Source of the DNA: Pseudomonas sp. LP_7_YM
GTDB lineage: Bacteria > Pseudomonadota > Gammaproteobacteria > Pseudomonadales > Pseudomonadaceae
DNA length: 64,000 bases
Direction of reading: 5' to 3'
Assembly (NCBI RefSeq): GCF_004364435.1
Contig: NZ_SOCT01000009.1
Coordinates: 96,910 to 160,909, forward strand
Shown here: positions 54,082 to 62,700 of the stretch, in pieces
Position numbering within the stretch: the stretch's first letter is position 1
Layout of the letters: the number at the start of each line of letters is the position of its first letter
The notes under the pieces: model-generated
What the model was told of the DNA's origin: nothing
Databases searched by the model: none
What the model saw: only the letters and a program-made list of their open reading frames with translations
Translations under genes and position numbers: made by a program

Positions 54082-54288
54082 GGGGGTGTCCCGTCAAAAA
54101 ACTGCGCCCTCGGGCATTCTTAGAGGTATCGGCAGTATTTCTGATTTGTCACAGTTAGGCAGCGGCTATTCGCCAGTTTTTCAGAAATTTCCTACTTTTC
54201 TATCGTTTCTTGGCTATTTCGCTTCACTCAGCGACCACCCGACCGTGTGCTAAGCTGGTCCCTTTTTTCAAGCATTGGAGTCCTGGGG

Positions 54289-54711
54289 ATGAAAGCGCGT
54301 ATTCAATGGGCGGGTGAAGCCATGTTCCTCGGCGAGTCGGGCAGCGGTCACGTCGTCGTGATGGACGGCCCCCCCGAGAGCGGCGGTCGCAACCTGGGTG
54401 TACGCCCGATGGAAATGCTGCTGCTTGGCTTGGGCGGTTGCAGCAACTTCGATGTCGTCAGCATTTTGAAGAAAGCGCGTCAGCCGGTTGAAAGCTGCGA
54501 AGCTTTTCTTGAAGCCAAGCGCGCCACCGAAGACCCCAAGGTATTCACCAAAATTCACCTGCACTTCGTGGTCAAGGGTCGTGGGCTGAAGGAGACTCAG
54601 GTCAAGCGTGCCATCGAGCTGTCGGCTGAAAAATATTGCTCGGCGTCGATCATGCTTGGTAACGCGGGTGTTGAAATCACCCACGATTACGAAATCATCG
54701 AGTTGGGTTGA
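54289..54711 (+). CDS. OsmC family protein (YhfA-like)
   Basis: A 140-residue OsmC-fold protein. The two conserved cysteines are in LGGCSNFDVVSILKKA and EKYCSASIMLG, as needed for thiol-dependent peroxide reduction in the family, though the exact activity of the YhfA branch is not settled. The ATG at 54289 has GGAG upstream. It is followed by a strong bidirectional terminator shared with coq7. Confidence 0.9.
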   Translation: MKARIQWAGEAMFLGESGSGHVVVMDGPPESGGRNLGVRPMEMLLLGLGGCSNFDVVSILKKARQPVESCEAFLEAKRATEDPKVFTKIHLHFVVKGRGLKETQVKRAIELSAEKYCSASIMLGNAGVEITHDYEIIELG

Positions 54712-54731
54712 TAAACAGCCGAGCCATAAAC

Positions 54732-54761
54732 AAAAAAGGCGCCTGTCGAGGCGCCTTTTTT
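54732..54761. terminator. Bidirectional terminator between the OsmC-like gene and coq7
   Basis: AAAAAAGGCGCCT, CGA-containing loop, AGGCGCCTTTTTT: a strong GC stem with A and T runs on either side, serving both converging genes. Confidence 0.9.
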
Positions 54762-54777
54762 GTGGGTGCACATTTAC

Positions 54778-55425
54778 TTAGATCCGGTACGTGCTCTTGG
54801 TCATCACCTTGGCCAACATGCTCATGCCGAATTTGACCGGGGTCGGGAAACGGAAGCCGCCTGCCTGAATGGCGCCCTCGGCGTGCTGCTCTTCATCGGT
54901 CCGCATCTGCTCCAGAATCGCCCGGGATTTCTCGTCCTCGACCGGAAGCTGAACCAAATGCTCGTTCAGGTGCTTGCAGACCTGATCTTCAGTGGCCGCC
55001 ACGAAGCCCAGGCTGACTCGGTCGCTGATCAGGCCGGCCACTGCGCCAATCCCGAAAGACATGCCGTAGAACAGTGGGTTGAGTACGCTGGTGTGGCTAC
55101 CCAGCTGATGAATGCGTTGTTCACACCACACCAGATGGTCGATTTCTTCTCCGGCGGCATGCTCCATGGCTTTGCGGACGTGGGGCAACTTGGCTGTCAG
55201 GGCCTGTCCCTGATACAGCGCCTGGGCACAGACTTCGCCAGTATGATTGATGCGCATCAGACCTGCGACGTGTTGGGTGTCGGTCTCGCTCATTTTGGTA
55301 TCGGGTTTAACGATGGCAGGCGAGGGACGATGAGCGTGCGCGCTGACGGGCAGCAGCGTTTTCATCGCGGCGTCGGCCTGCAGAAGGAAGCGGTCGATAG
55401 GGGAGTAGTGACGTTCGGTAGCCAT
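54778..55425 (-). CDS. coq7: 2-nonaprenyl-3-methyl-6-methoxy-1,4-benzoquinol hydroxylase (Coq7)
   Basis: Coq7 carries out a late ring hydroxylation in ubiquinone synthesis. The 215-residue protein has the di-iron carboxylate motifs: MRINHTGEVCAQALYQGQAL, EEIDHLVWCEQRIHQLG, and RTDEEQHAEGA near the C-terminus, with a hydrophobic membrane-facing segment between them. The ATG at 55425 has GGAG upstream and gives MATERHYSPIDRFL; a longer reading is rejected. Confidence 0.95.
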   Translation of the reverse strand: MATERHYSPIDRFLLQADAAMKTLLPVSAHAHRPSPAIVKPDTKMSETDTQHVAGLMRINHTGEVCAQALYQGQALTAKLPHVRKAMEHAAGEEIDHLVWCEQRIHQLGSHTSVLNPLFYGMSFGIGAVAGLISDRVSLGFVAATEDQVCKHLNEHLVQLPVEDEKSRAILEQMRTDEEQHAEGAIQAGGFRFPTPVKFGMSMLAKVMTKSTYRI

Positions 55426-55551
55426 GGGCATCTCCGGGTAAATCCACGGCGGCCAGTCTACCTCAATCATTGCGGTGAGGGTTGTCTTGCGTCAGCCCGC
55501 CGAAGCCTGTGGTAGACGTTCGGCGGCTGAATTGAATATTGAAGGCCCGGC

Positions 55552-55890
55552 TCAGCCCGGGGGCCAGTTCATCTGACGTTGACCCAGCACGTGCATGTGA
55601 ATGTGATAGACGGTCTGGCCGCCGTTTTCATTGGTATTCATGACCACGCGAAAGCCATCCTCGCAGCCTTGCTCTTTGGCCAGACGCTGCGCGGTGAAGA
55701 GAATATGACCCAGCAAGCCTTTGTCTTCCTCCGTCACATCGTTGAGGGTCGCAATCGGTTTTTTCGGGATCACCAGAAAGTGGACTGGCGCCTGAGGGGC
55801 AATATCGTGAAAGGCCAGCACTTGATCATCTTCGTAGATGATCTTCGCCGGAATTTCCCGGTTGATGATTTTGGTGAACAGAGTCTCCAC
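55552..55890 (-). CDS. hinT: HIT family purine nucleoside phosphoramidase (HinT)
   Basis: A 112-residue histidine triad protein with FTKIINREIPAKIIYEDD, the nucleotide-binding FHDIAPQAPVHFLVIPKKPI and the active site YHIHMHVLG. The family hydrolyses AMP-lysine and similar phosphoramidates. The start codon is GTG (55890), with GGAG somewhat far upstream. It lies between coq7 and the SDR gene on the same strand. Confidence 0.93.
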   Translation of the reverse strand: METLFTKIINREIPAKIIYEDDQVLAFHDIAPQAPVHFLVIPKKPIATLNDVTEEDKGLLGHILFTAQRLAKEQGCEDGFRVVMNTNENGGQTVYHIHMHVLGQRQMNWPPG

Positions 55891-55982
55891 AGCCTTGTTG
55901 CTCCGTTTTCGGGATGGTGGGCCGAGTGTACTGAGCGTGTCGAATCACGCCCAGCCGTTTATTTGCAGACAGTGTCTTAGGC

Positions 55983-56762
55983 TCAAGTGCGTGACTTGAG
56001 CATCGAGCCCCAGATCTTGCGGGTCATCCAGCGTCCTGCAAAACGCGGAAGGCGGGACAGGAAGCGGTTTCGCCAGCCGGGGATGATCACGGCACGGTTC
56101 CTGTCGAGTGCGCGCACGGTATAAAGCGCGATCTCTTCGGCGCTCATTGTTTTGTCGTCGATGAATTTATCCGCATTGAGCTGCGCGGTGCGGAAGAACG
56201 ATGTTGGCGTAGGTCCGGGGCACAATACCGAAATCTTCACGCCGGTCTTTTTCAGCTCTTCGCGCAGGCCTTCCGAAAAATGCAGCACGAATGCCTTGCT
56301 CGCCGCATAGGTGCTCATCCACGGCCCTGGCTGGAAACCCATGATTGAAGCGACATTGAGGATCTGACCGCCGCCCTGCACGGCCATGAGATTGCCCACG
56401 GTATGACACAGGCGGGTCAACGCCAGGACATTGAGGTCCAGCAAGTCCTGCTCCTGCGCCCATTCCTGCGCGAGAAACGGCCCGCTATTGCCAATGCCGG
56501 CGCAATTGACCAGCAAGTCGATCTGGCGGTCGCCTTCTTCAATCTCGATCAAAAAACCCGACAGTCGCAGGGGCTCTCCCAGGTCACAGGCCCGGAACAG
56601 CACCTCGACGCCGAAGCGTTGGGTAAATTCGATCGCAATACGTTCCAGCATGTCCCGATGACGGGAAACCAGAATCAGGTTGCGACCACGGCGCGCGAGG
56701 GCTTCGGCAATGGCCAGGCCGATGCCGCTGGATGCGCCTGTGACCAGGGCGTAACGGGTCAT
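55983..56762 (-). CDS. Short-chain dehydrogenase/reductase
   Basis: A 259-residue classical SDR: cofactor site VTGASSGIGLAIAEALARRG, NCAGIGN, and catalytic Ser-Tyr-Lys in NVASIMGF and STYAASKAF. The basic arginines after the first strand (VSRHRD) suggest NADPH. The C-terminal extension (RWMTRKIWGSMLK) is basic and may touch the membrane. The substrate is not evident. The ATG at 56762 has GGAG upstream. Confidence 0.88.
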   Translation of the reverse strand: MTRYALVTGASSGIGLAIAEALARRGRNLILVSRHRDMLERIAIEFTQRFGVEVLFRACDLGEPLRLSGFLIEIEEGDRQIDLLVNCAGIGNSGPFLAQEWAQEQDLLDLNVLALTRLCHTVGNLMAVQGGGQILNVASIMGFQPGPWMSTYAASKAFVLHFSEGLREELKKTGVKISVLCPGPTPTSFFRTAQLNADKFIDDKTMSAEEIALYTVRALDRNRAVIIPGWRNRFLSRLPRFAGRWMTRKIWGSMLKSRT

Positions 56763-56819
56763 GCTGTTCTCCAATGAGCGTGTTGCAGGTGTTGAGACCG
56801 CTTCCTTGCTGCCAGGCTG

Positions 56820-57752
56820 TTATTGATCTTCGGTGTTGTCGGATGAGTCGTCTGCCTCGGGCGCGTATGCCGGGTCGGCAGGAACATCGGGTTGCGCGGC
56901 CTCATTGGAGTCGTCGTCATAGGGCAAGGATTGCTCATAATCGCCAGTCGTCGTTTCGATTTCCTGTTTGAGCTTCTGCCATCCGCCCACCATCGCACCG
57001 ACGAACACCAGCGTAATGAACGCAACCCAGAGTACAGCCAGGACTTTCACTGACCGGTTATTTTTCGGCGGCGGTGGGCCGAAGCGATTAGGACCGATAC
57101 TGCCGGGAACCAGCACCATCATCAGCGGGAAGAAGCTGCCAACCACTGGCACCAGATTCAGTAGCAGCAACCACGCGGACCAGCCTGCGTCATGCACACG
57201 CTGTGAGCCGATTTGAACACTCACCACGATGAACGCGACAACCATAATGGCCCCAAGCAGGCCGCCGGCAATCAGCGACATGCTCAAGACCCCGATACAC
57301 AGCGCCGCGAGTAACAGCGCCACGAAGCTCAGCACCATGCTCCAGGCCAGATAACGTAGCCGCCCGATGCGCCCCTGAACGGTGAACACCTTAAGCCCCC
57401 CTTCAGCAGGCCAATCGTCGGCAACCGAGGTCCTTGGAGGTGCATAAGGCGAAGCAGCGGGTTCAAATGCCGGTCTGGCGGGTGCAGCCTGCCCGATCTC
57501 TCCGAGCGACCAGCTGACTGGCAGTTCTGGCTCGATCCGGCCCTCCACGCCAGCGTTGTTCAGCGCGTCCAGATACCGCATGGCGTCGTCATAGGTCAGG
57601 CTATGTTTGAGAGTCACGGGTTGACCGCTGAACAGCCGGTCTATGCCGGACACATCGCTCTTGAACAGCTGCGCCAGGTTCAGACGCGCAGTTTGCGGGT
57701 CTACGCCCGTTCGCAGTTGTCCTTCGAAAACGATCTTGAAGTGTTCGGCCAT
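56820..57752 (-). CDS. DUF805 membrane protein
   Basis: A 310-residue protein with a soluble N-terminal domain (HFKIVFEGQLRTGVDPQTARL, likely binding-partner module repeated in many Pseudomonas membrane proteins), a Pro/Ala linker, and a DUF805 region of about four helices starting GRIGRLRYLAWSMVLSFVALL with the typical QRVHDAGWSAWLLLLNLVP. The C-terminus is acidic (EAAQPDVPADPAYAPEADDS). Function unknown. Confidence 0.85.
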   Translation of the reverse strand: MAEHFKIVFEGQLRTGVDPQTARLNLAQLFKSDVSGIDRLFSGQPVTLKHSLTYDDAMRYLDALNNAGVEGRIEPELPVSWSLGEIGQAAPARPAFEPAASPYAPPRTSVADDWPAEGGLKVFTVQGRIGRLRYLAWSMVLSFVALLLAALCIGVLSMSLIAGGLLGAIMVVAFIVVSVQIGSQRVHDAGWSAWLLLLNLVPVVGSFFPLMMVLVPGSIGPNRFGPPPPKNNRSVKVLAVLWVAFITLVFVGAMVGGWQKLKQEIETTTGDYEQSLPYDDDSNEAAQPDVPADPAYAPEADDSSDNTEDQ

Positions 57753-57798
57753 GCTTGGCTTCCTTGTCTTGGGTTAAATGCGTCTCTTGCCACAGAGA

Positions 57799-58224
57799 TC
57801 AGAACGGTTTGACGACTACCAGGATGACGATTGCTAACAGGATCAGTACCGGAACTTCGTTGAACCAGCGATAAAACACATGACTGCGGCCATTTTCGCC
57901 ACGCGCGAAGCGTTTGACCTGCGCGCCGCACATGTGGTGATAGCCGATCAATATGACCACCAGCGTCAGTTTCGCGTGCATCCAGCCTTGCTGGAGAAAG
58001 CCGGGGGTGAGTGTAAGCAGCCAGATGCCGAACACCAGTGTGGCGATCATCGCAGGTCCCATGATTGCGCGATAAAGCTTGCGCTCCATGACGCAGAACC
58101 GCTCACGACTGGCGGCGTCTTCACTCATGGAGTGGTACACGAACAGTCGGGGGAGATAAAACAGGCCGGCGAACCAGCAGACGATGGCAACAATGTGCAG
58201 CGCTTTTATCCATAGATAGAGCAT
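57799..58224 (-). CDS. hemJ: Protoporphyrinogen IX oxidase HemJ
   Basis: HemJ oxidises protoporphyrinogen IX in haem synthesis. The 141-residue, four-helix membrane protein has LWIKALHIVAIVCWFAGLFY with the conserved histidine, then FYLPRLFVYH, MERKLYRAIMGPAMI, and KLTLVVILIGYHHMCG with paired histidines. Length and motifs match the UPF0093/HemJ family. It is divergent from argC. Confidence 0.9.
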   Translation of the reverse strand: MLYLWIKALHIVAIVCWFAGLFYLPRLFVYHSMSEDAASRERFCVMERKLYRAIMGPAMIATLVFGIWLLTLTPGFLQQGWMHAKLTLVVILIGYHHMCGAQVKRFARGENGRSHVFYRWFNEVPVLILLAIVILVVVKPF

Positions 58225-58359
58225 TTTGGTTTTTTTCCAGGGTCACGGTGGCGCAAATAGTAGTGGCTTGTGGGCCTATACGTCACGTTCACGGTTGTCC
58301 CGCAGGCGCTGGGCTCCTATTATCAACGGCTTTCCAGTGGTTTCGTTGAGGGGCAGGTT

Positions 58360-59394
58360 ATGGTCAAGGTCGGTATCGTCGGTGGCACGGGTTACACCGG
58401 CGTCGAGTTGCTGCGTCTTCTGGCGCAGCATCCAGAGGCTGAAGTGGTTGCGATCACTTCGCGCTCCGAAGCAGGCCTGCCAGTGGCCGACATGTATCCG
58501 AACCTACGTGGCCACTACGACGGGCTGGCGTTCAGCGTGCCGGACGTCAAAGTGCTGGGCGCCTGCGATGTCGTGTTTTTTGCCACGCCACACGGCGTCG
58601 CTCACGCATTGGCCGGCGAGCTGCTGGCTGCGGGCACCAAGGTCATCGACCTGTCTGCCGATTTTCGCCTGCAAGACCCGGTCGAGTGGGCCAAATGGTA
58701 CAACCAGCCACACGGCGCCCCGCAGCTGCTGGACGAAGCGGTTTACGGTCTGCCGGAAGTCAATCGCGAGAGCATCAAAGGCGCGCGCCTGATTGCCGTC
58801 CCGGGTTGCTATCCGACCGCGACACAGCTGGGCTTTCTGCCGCTGCTGGAAGCCGGGCTGGCTGATCCGACGCGGTTGATCGCTGATTGCAAGTCGGGTG
58901 TCAGCGGCGCCGGACGTGGCGCCAGTGTCGGCTCGCTGTATTCCGAAAGCAGCGAGAGCTTCAAGGCATATGCCGTGAAGGGCCACCGTCACCTGCCAGA
59001 AATCAGCCAAGGCTTACGGCGTGCGGCGGGTGGCGACATCGGTCTGACGTTCGTGCCGCATTTGACGCCGATGATTCGCGGCATACATGCAACCCTGTAT
59101 GCAACCGTGGTCGACAAGTCGATTGATTTGCAGGCGCTGTTCGAAAAACGCTACGCCAATGAGCCCTTTGTCGACGTTATGCCTGCAGGCAGTCACCCCG
59201 AAACCCGCAGCGTGCGCGGCGCCAACGTCTGCCGCATCGCAGTGCATCGTCCACAGGATGGTGATCTGGTGGTGGTGTTGTCTGTCATCGACAATCTGGT
59301 CAAGGGCGCATCGGGTCAGGCGGTACAGAACATGAACATCATGTTTGAACTCGACGAGCGTATGGGACTGTCCCACGCTGCCCTGCTGCCATAA
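58360..59394 (+). CDS. argC: N-acetyl-gamma-glutamyl-phosphate reductase
   Basis: ArgC makes N-acetylglutamate semialdehyde in arginine synthesis. The 344-residue protein has the NADP fold VGIVGGTGYTGVELLRLL, the catalytic cysteine in AVPGCYPTATQLGFLPLL, KSGVSGAGRGA and the substrate histidine region VKGHRHLPEI. The ATG at 58360 has GAGG upstream; a start 30 codons earlier is rejected because it lacks family similarity. Confidence 0.96.
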   Translation: MVKVGIVGGTGYTGVELLRLLAQHPEAEVVAITSRSEAGLPVADMYPNLRGHYDGLAFSVPDVKVLGACDVVFFATPHGVAHALAGELLAAGTKVIDLSADFRLQDPVEWAKWYNQPHGAPQLLDEAVYGLPEVNRESIKGARLIAVPGCYPTATQLGFLPLLEAGLADPTRLIADCKSGVSGAGRGASVGSLYSESSESFKAYAVKGHRHLPEISQGLRRAAGGDIGLTFVPHLTPMIRGIHATLYATVVDKSIDLQALFEKRYANEPFVDVMPAGSHPETRSVRGANVCRIAVHRPQDGDLVVVLSVIDNLVKGASGQAVQNMNIMFELDERMGLSHAALLP

Positions 59395-59545
59395 GGGTAG
59401 CGAAGCCTGATCGCGTGCTGTTCACTTGCAGACTGTCGCTCGCAGCGCGTGGCTGCTTTGAGAATAGTTGACCGATTTTCTAGGAGAAGAGGATAATGCC
59501 CGTCATTACGCATTATGACGGCTTATCGCCGGGAGATATTTGAGC

Positions 59546-59896
59546 ATGAGCGTTGAATCTTTTACTCCTACGGCTCTGGAATTCACTCCAGGTGCAGCGC
59601 ACAAAGTGAAGACTCTGGTCGACGAAGAGGGCAATGATCGCCTGAAACTGAGGGTGTTTGTCACGGGCGGCGGCTGTTCCGGTTTCCAGTACGGTTTCAC
59701 CTTCGATGAAGATGTGGCCGATGATGACACCATCGTCGAGCGCGAAGGCGTCAGCCTGGTGGTCGATCCGATGAGCTTCCAGTATCTGGCAGGCGCGGAG
59801 GTGGATTATCAGGAGGGTCTTGAGGGTTCTCGTTTCGTCATCAAGAATCCGAATGCCGCCACTACTTGCGGTTGCGGTTCTTCATTCTCGATTTGA
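59546..59896 (+). CDS. erpA: Iron-sulfur cluster insertion protein ErpA
   Basis: ErpA passes Fe-S clusters to essential targets such as isoprenoid enzymes. The 116-residue A-type carrier has the three conserved cysteines in VTGGGCSGFQYGF and TTCGCGSSFSI at the C-terminus. The ATG at 59546 follows GGGAG at a suitable distance. It lies 151 bases after argC and ends before a strong terminator. Confidence 0.95.
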   Translation: MSVESFTPTALEFTPGAAHKVKTLVDEEGNDRLKLRVFVTGGGCSGFQYGFTFDEDVADDDTIVEREGVSLVVDPMSFQYLAGAEVDYQEGLEGSRFVIKNPNAATTCGCGSSFSI

Positions 59897-59922
59897 AGCG
59901 CTGGTTTAAACCTGTTCACAAG

Positions 59923-59952
59923 AAAACGCCGCGCATATGCGCGGCGTTTTTC
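59923..59952. terminator. Bidirectional terminator between erpA and anmK
   Basis: AAAACGCCGCGCATATGCGCGGCGTTTT: a nearly perfect palindrome with a T run on each strand, placed between converging erpA and anmK. Confidence 0.9.
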
Positions 59953-59965
59953 ATTCTTGCAGGTG

Positions 59966-61057
59966 TTATGCAGGGTAGATGGCCCCCAACACACGCAAGC
60001 CAGCCGCACCCGTAACGCTAGGGCGATTGGCTGGTACGCCTTCCAGCGCACAGTGGGCGAGCCAAGCAAAAGCCATGGCCTCGACCCAGTCGGGGTCGAC
60101 GCCGAACTCGGCAGTGCTTGACACCTTGGTGTTCGGTAGCAATGTCGCCAGACGAGCCATAAGCGCCTTGTTGTGGACACCTCCGCCGCACACCAACAAC
60201 TCCTTCGTCTGCGCCTGGGCCGATTGCAACGACTCGGTAATGCTCAATGCGGTAACTTCCAGCAACGTCGCCTGCACATCTTCAGGCTTCAACGTCGGCA
60301 GCTGGAACAAGTGATGATGTACCCAACCAAGGTTGAAAATTTCGCGACCCGTACTTTTCGGGCCTTTGGTCTGGAAGAACTGGTCGCTGAGCATGGATTT
60401 GAGCAGTTCTGCGTTCACCGTACCGCTCTCGCCCCAAACGCCATCCTTGTCGTAGCTCAGGCCGCGTTGGGCATGAATCCAGGCATCAAGCAAGACATTG
60501 CCAGGACCAGAGTCGAACCCGGATACCGGCTTGTCGATCTCTATCAGGCTGAGATTGCTGAACCCGCCAATGTTGAGGACTGCACGATAGTCTTTGTTAT
60601 CGTCGAACAGCGCCTGATGAAAGGCAGGTACCAGCGGAGCGCCCTGACCCCCGGCAGCAATATCTCGCTTGCGGAAGTCGCTGACCACGGTGATCCCGGT
60701 CAACTCCGCCAGCAGTGCCGGATTGCCGATTTGTATGGTAAAGCCGCGAGCGGGCTCATGGCGGATCGTCTGGCCATGGCTGCCGATGGCGCGAATCTCA
60801 ACAGACTGCACTTCTTGCTGATCCAGCAGGGCTTGTACACCCTGCGCAGCAAGACGCACCCATTTCTGTTCGACGATGGCAGCGCGGGTCAGTTCGTCCT
60901 GACCGCTGGAGCAAAGGCCAAGCAGTTCAGCGCGTAGTTCATCGGGCATAGGAATGTAATGGGTACCGAGCAGCCGTGGCCGGTGATCGTGTTTTACGAG
61001 TGCGAAGTCGAGCCCGTCCAGGCTGCTTCCAGACATTACACCTACATATAAAGTCAT
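59966..61057 (-). CDS. anmK: Anhydro-N-acetylmuramic acid kinase AnmK
   Basis: AnmK opens and phosphorylates 1,6-anhydroMurNAc released in peptidoglycan turnover. The 363-residue ASKHA kinase has VGVMSGSSLDGLDFALV, GSHGQTIRHEP, VSDFRKRDIAAGGQGAP and NIGGFSNLSL. Together with amgK-murU 36 kb away it contributes to MurNAc recycling. It lies three bases after the M23 peptidase gene, which also deals with cell wall. Confidence 0.95.
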   Translation of the reverse strand: MTLYVGVMSGSSLDGLDFALVKHDHRPRLLGTHYIPMPDELRAELLGLCSSGQDELTRAAIVEQKWVRLAAQGVQALLDQQEVQSVEIRAIGSHGQTIRHEPARGFTIQIGNPALLAELTGITVVSDFRKRDIAAGGQGAPLVPAFHQALFDDNKDYRAVLNIGGFSNLSLIEIDKPVSGFDSGPGNVLLDAWIHAQRGLSYDKDGVWGESGTVNAELLKSMLSDQFFQTKGPKSTGREIFNLGWVHHHLFQLPTLKPEDVQATLLEVTALSITESLQSAQAQTKELLVCGGGVHNKALMARLATLLPNTKVSSTAEFGVDPDWVEAMAFAWLAHCALEGVPANRPSVTGAAGLRVLGAIYPA

Positions 61058-61060
61058 AGG

Positions 61061-62488
61061 TCAGCGCTTACCCGAGGCCAGCATGGTGGCCTTTTCCTGG
61101 TTCATGCGCGCCATCAAAGGTTGGCTCTGCTGCATGAACCGCTGTTTTTCGGATTTGGCGATCGGATCAGCCATCGGCAGCTTCTGGCCCAATGGATCAA
61201 CGTGAACGCCATTAACCTGAAACTCGTAATGTACATGCGGACCTGTAGAAAGGCCGGTCGTTCCAATATAACCGATCACCTGACCTTGCTTAACGCTCGA
61301 TCCATTTTGAATGTCTTTGGCAAAGCCTTGCATGTGGCCGTAGAGCGTGCGGTAAGTCTCACCATGCTGAATGATCACGGTATTGCCGTAACCGCCGCGA
61401 CGGCCTGCCAGAATGACCTTGCCATCGCCGGTTGCTTTGATCGGTGTACCGCGAGGTGCCGCATAGTCGATGCCTTTATGAGCACGGATCTTGTTCAGGA
61501 TCGGATGTTTACGTCCCATCGAAAACAACGAACTGATGCGCGCGTATTCCACCGGGGTGCGAATGAACGCTTTACGCATGCTGTTGCCGTCTGCGGTGTA
61601 GTAATTAGTGTTGCCTTGCTTGTTGGTGTAGCGAACTGCGGTATAGGTCTTGCCGCGGTTGGTGAAGCGGGCGGACAGGATGTTGCCAGTGCCGACGGTC
61701 TTGCCGTTTACCACTTTTTGCTCGTAGATCACGTCGAATTCGTCACCCTTGCGGATGTCCTGAGCGAAGTCCACGTCGTAACCGAAGATGGTGGCCATGT
61801 CCATGGTCATGTTATGACTGAGACCGGCGCGCTGTGCCGATTGCGACAGGGAATTGTTGATCACGCCGTGAACATAGGCGGTGCGAACGTTCGGCTTGCT
61901 GACATCACGTGTGAAGGTGTAACCCTTGTCGGTTCTGGAGAGGCTGATGCTTTCCAGGTCATTGAGTTTGCTGTGCAATTGCTTGAGCTGGCCCTCAGGG
62001 GACAACTCGAACTGAAGAATCTGGCCGTTCTTCAACTGACTGAATTGCTTGGCCTGTTTGTCGCTGGCGATTACCTCATGGACTGCTGCCGGTGGAAGAC
62101 CGACCTTTTCGAACAGAGTGGACAGCGTATCGCCTTTGGATACGACGACTTCCCGGTGAGTCGAGATCTTGGCGGCAGCCACTTCCTTTTTGGAAGGGGC
62201 GAGATCGGTTTCAGCGGTGTGCTCCGGTTCTTCGCCTGCGTTGTCGATTTGTGCGAACGGAGAATCTGTAGCTGGCTCTGTGGCCTGGATCTGTTCTTGA
62301 GCGTCTTCCTGTTGCTTGAGTTGATCGACTGGTGTGTCCAGTTCGAGGCTGAGATTGGTTTTTTTGGCTTCGACATCACTGGATGGAAAAACCAGAAGGG
62401 CCAGGCTCAAAAGGGCTGCGATACCGCTGGCAGCGAGCAGGTGGCTCTTCGGATAAAGCGGAGGCGCTTTAGGCGGAGTGTCGTTCAT
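61061..62488 (-). CDS. M23 family peptidoglycan endopeptidase with OapA/LysM-like domain
   Basis: A 475-residue membrane-anchored murein peptidase (MepM/YebA-like). It has an N-terminal anchor (SGIAALLSLALLVFPSS), an acidic linker, a LysM/OapA-like domain (VVVSKGDTLSTLFEKVGLPP) and a LytM domain with zinc ligands in HKGIDYAAPRGTPI and GPHVHYEF. The family cuts D-Ala-mDAP cross-links for wall growth. The ATG at 62488 is chosen since the upstream reading adds unrelated residues. It is next to anmK. Confidence 0.93.
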   Translation of the reverse strand: MNDTPPKAPPLYPKSHLLAASGIAALLSLALLVFPSSDVEAKKTNLSLELDTPVDQLKQQEDAQEQIQATEPATDSPFAQIDNAGEEPEHTAETDLAPSKKEVAAAKISTHREVVVSKGDTLSTLFEKVGLPPAAVHEVIASDKQAKQFSQLKNGQILQFELSPEGQLKQLHSKLNDLESISLSRTDKGYTFTRDVSKPNVRTAYVHGVINNSLSQSAQRAGLSHNMTMDMATIFGYDVDFAQDIRKGDEFDVIYEQKVVNGKTVGTGNILSARFTNRGKTYTAVRYTNKQGNTNYYTADGNSMRKAFIRTPVEYARISSLFSMGRKHPILNKIRAHKGIDYAAPRGTPIKATGDGKVILAGRRGGYGNTVIIQHGETYRTLYGHMQGFAKDIQNGSSVKQGQVIGYIGTTGLSTGPHVHYEFQVNGVHVDPLGQKLPMADPIAKSEKQRFMQQSQPLMARMNQEKATMLASGKR

Positions 62489-62700
62489 AGGTAATTTTGA
62501 CTTTGAAAAAAGATGAAATGGAAAAGATGAATGACATGATGAAGATGAAATAACTGTATAAAATATAACCAAATCATGCCTGAGGCAAGCTTGCGTGCGG
62601 GTCGATTCCTGATTCGTCGACCTGGTGCTGCCGGAACTTGTATTTGGGCGCTGATCTTGTATGGTTGTTTCCCTTTGAAATAAGGCATTGCGGGGCTGAA

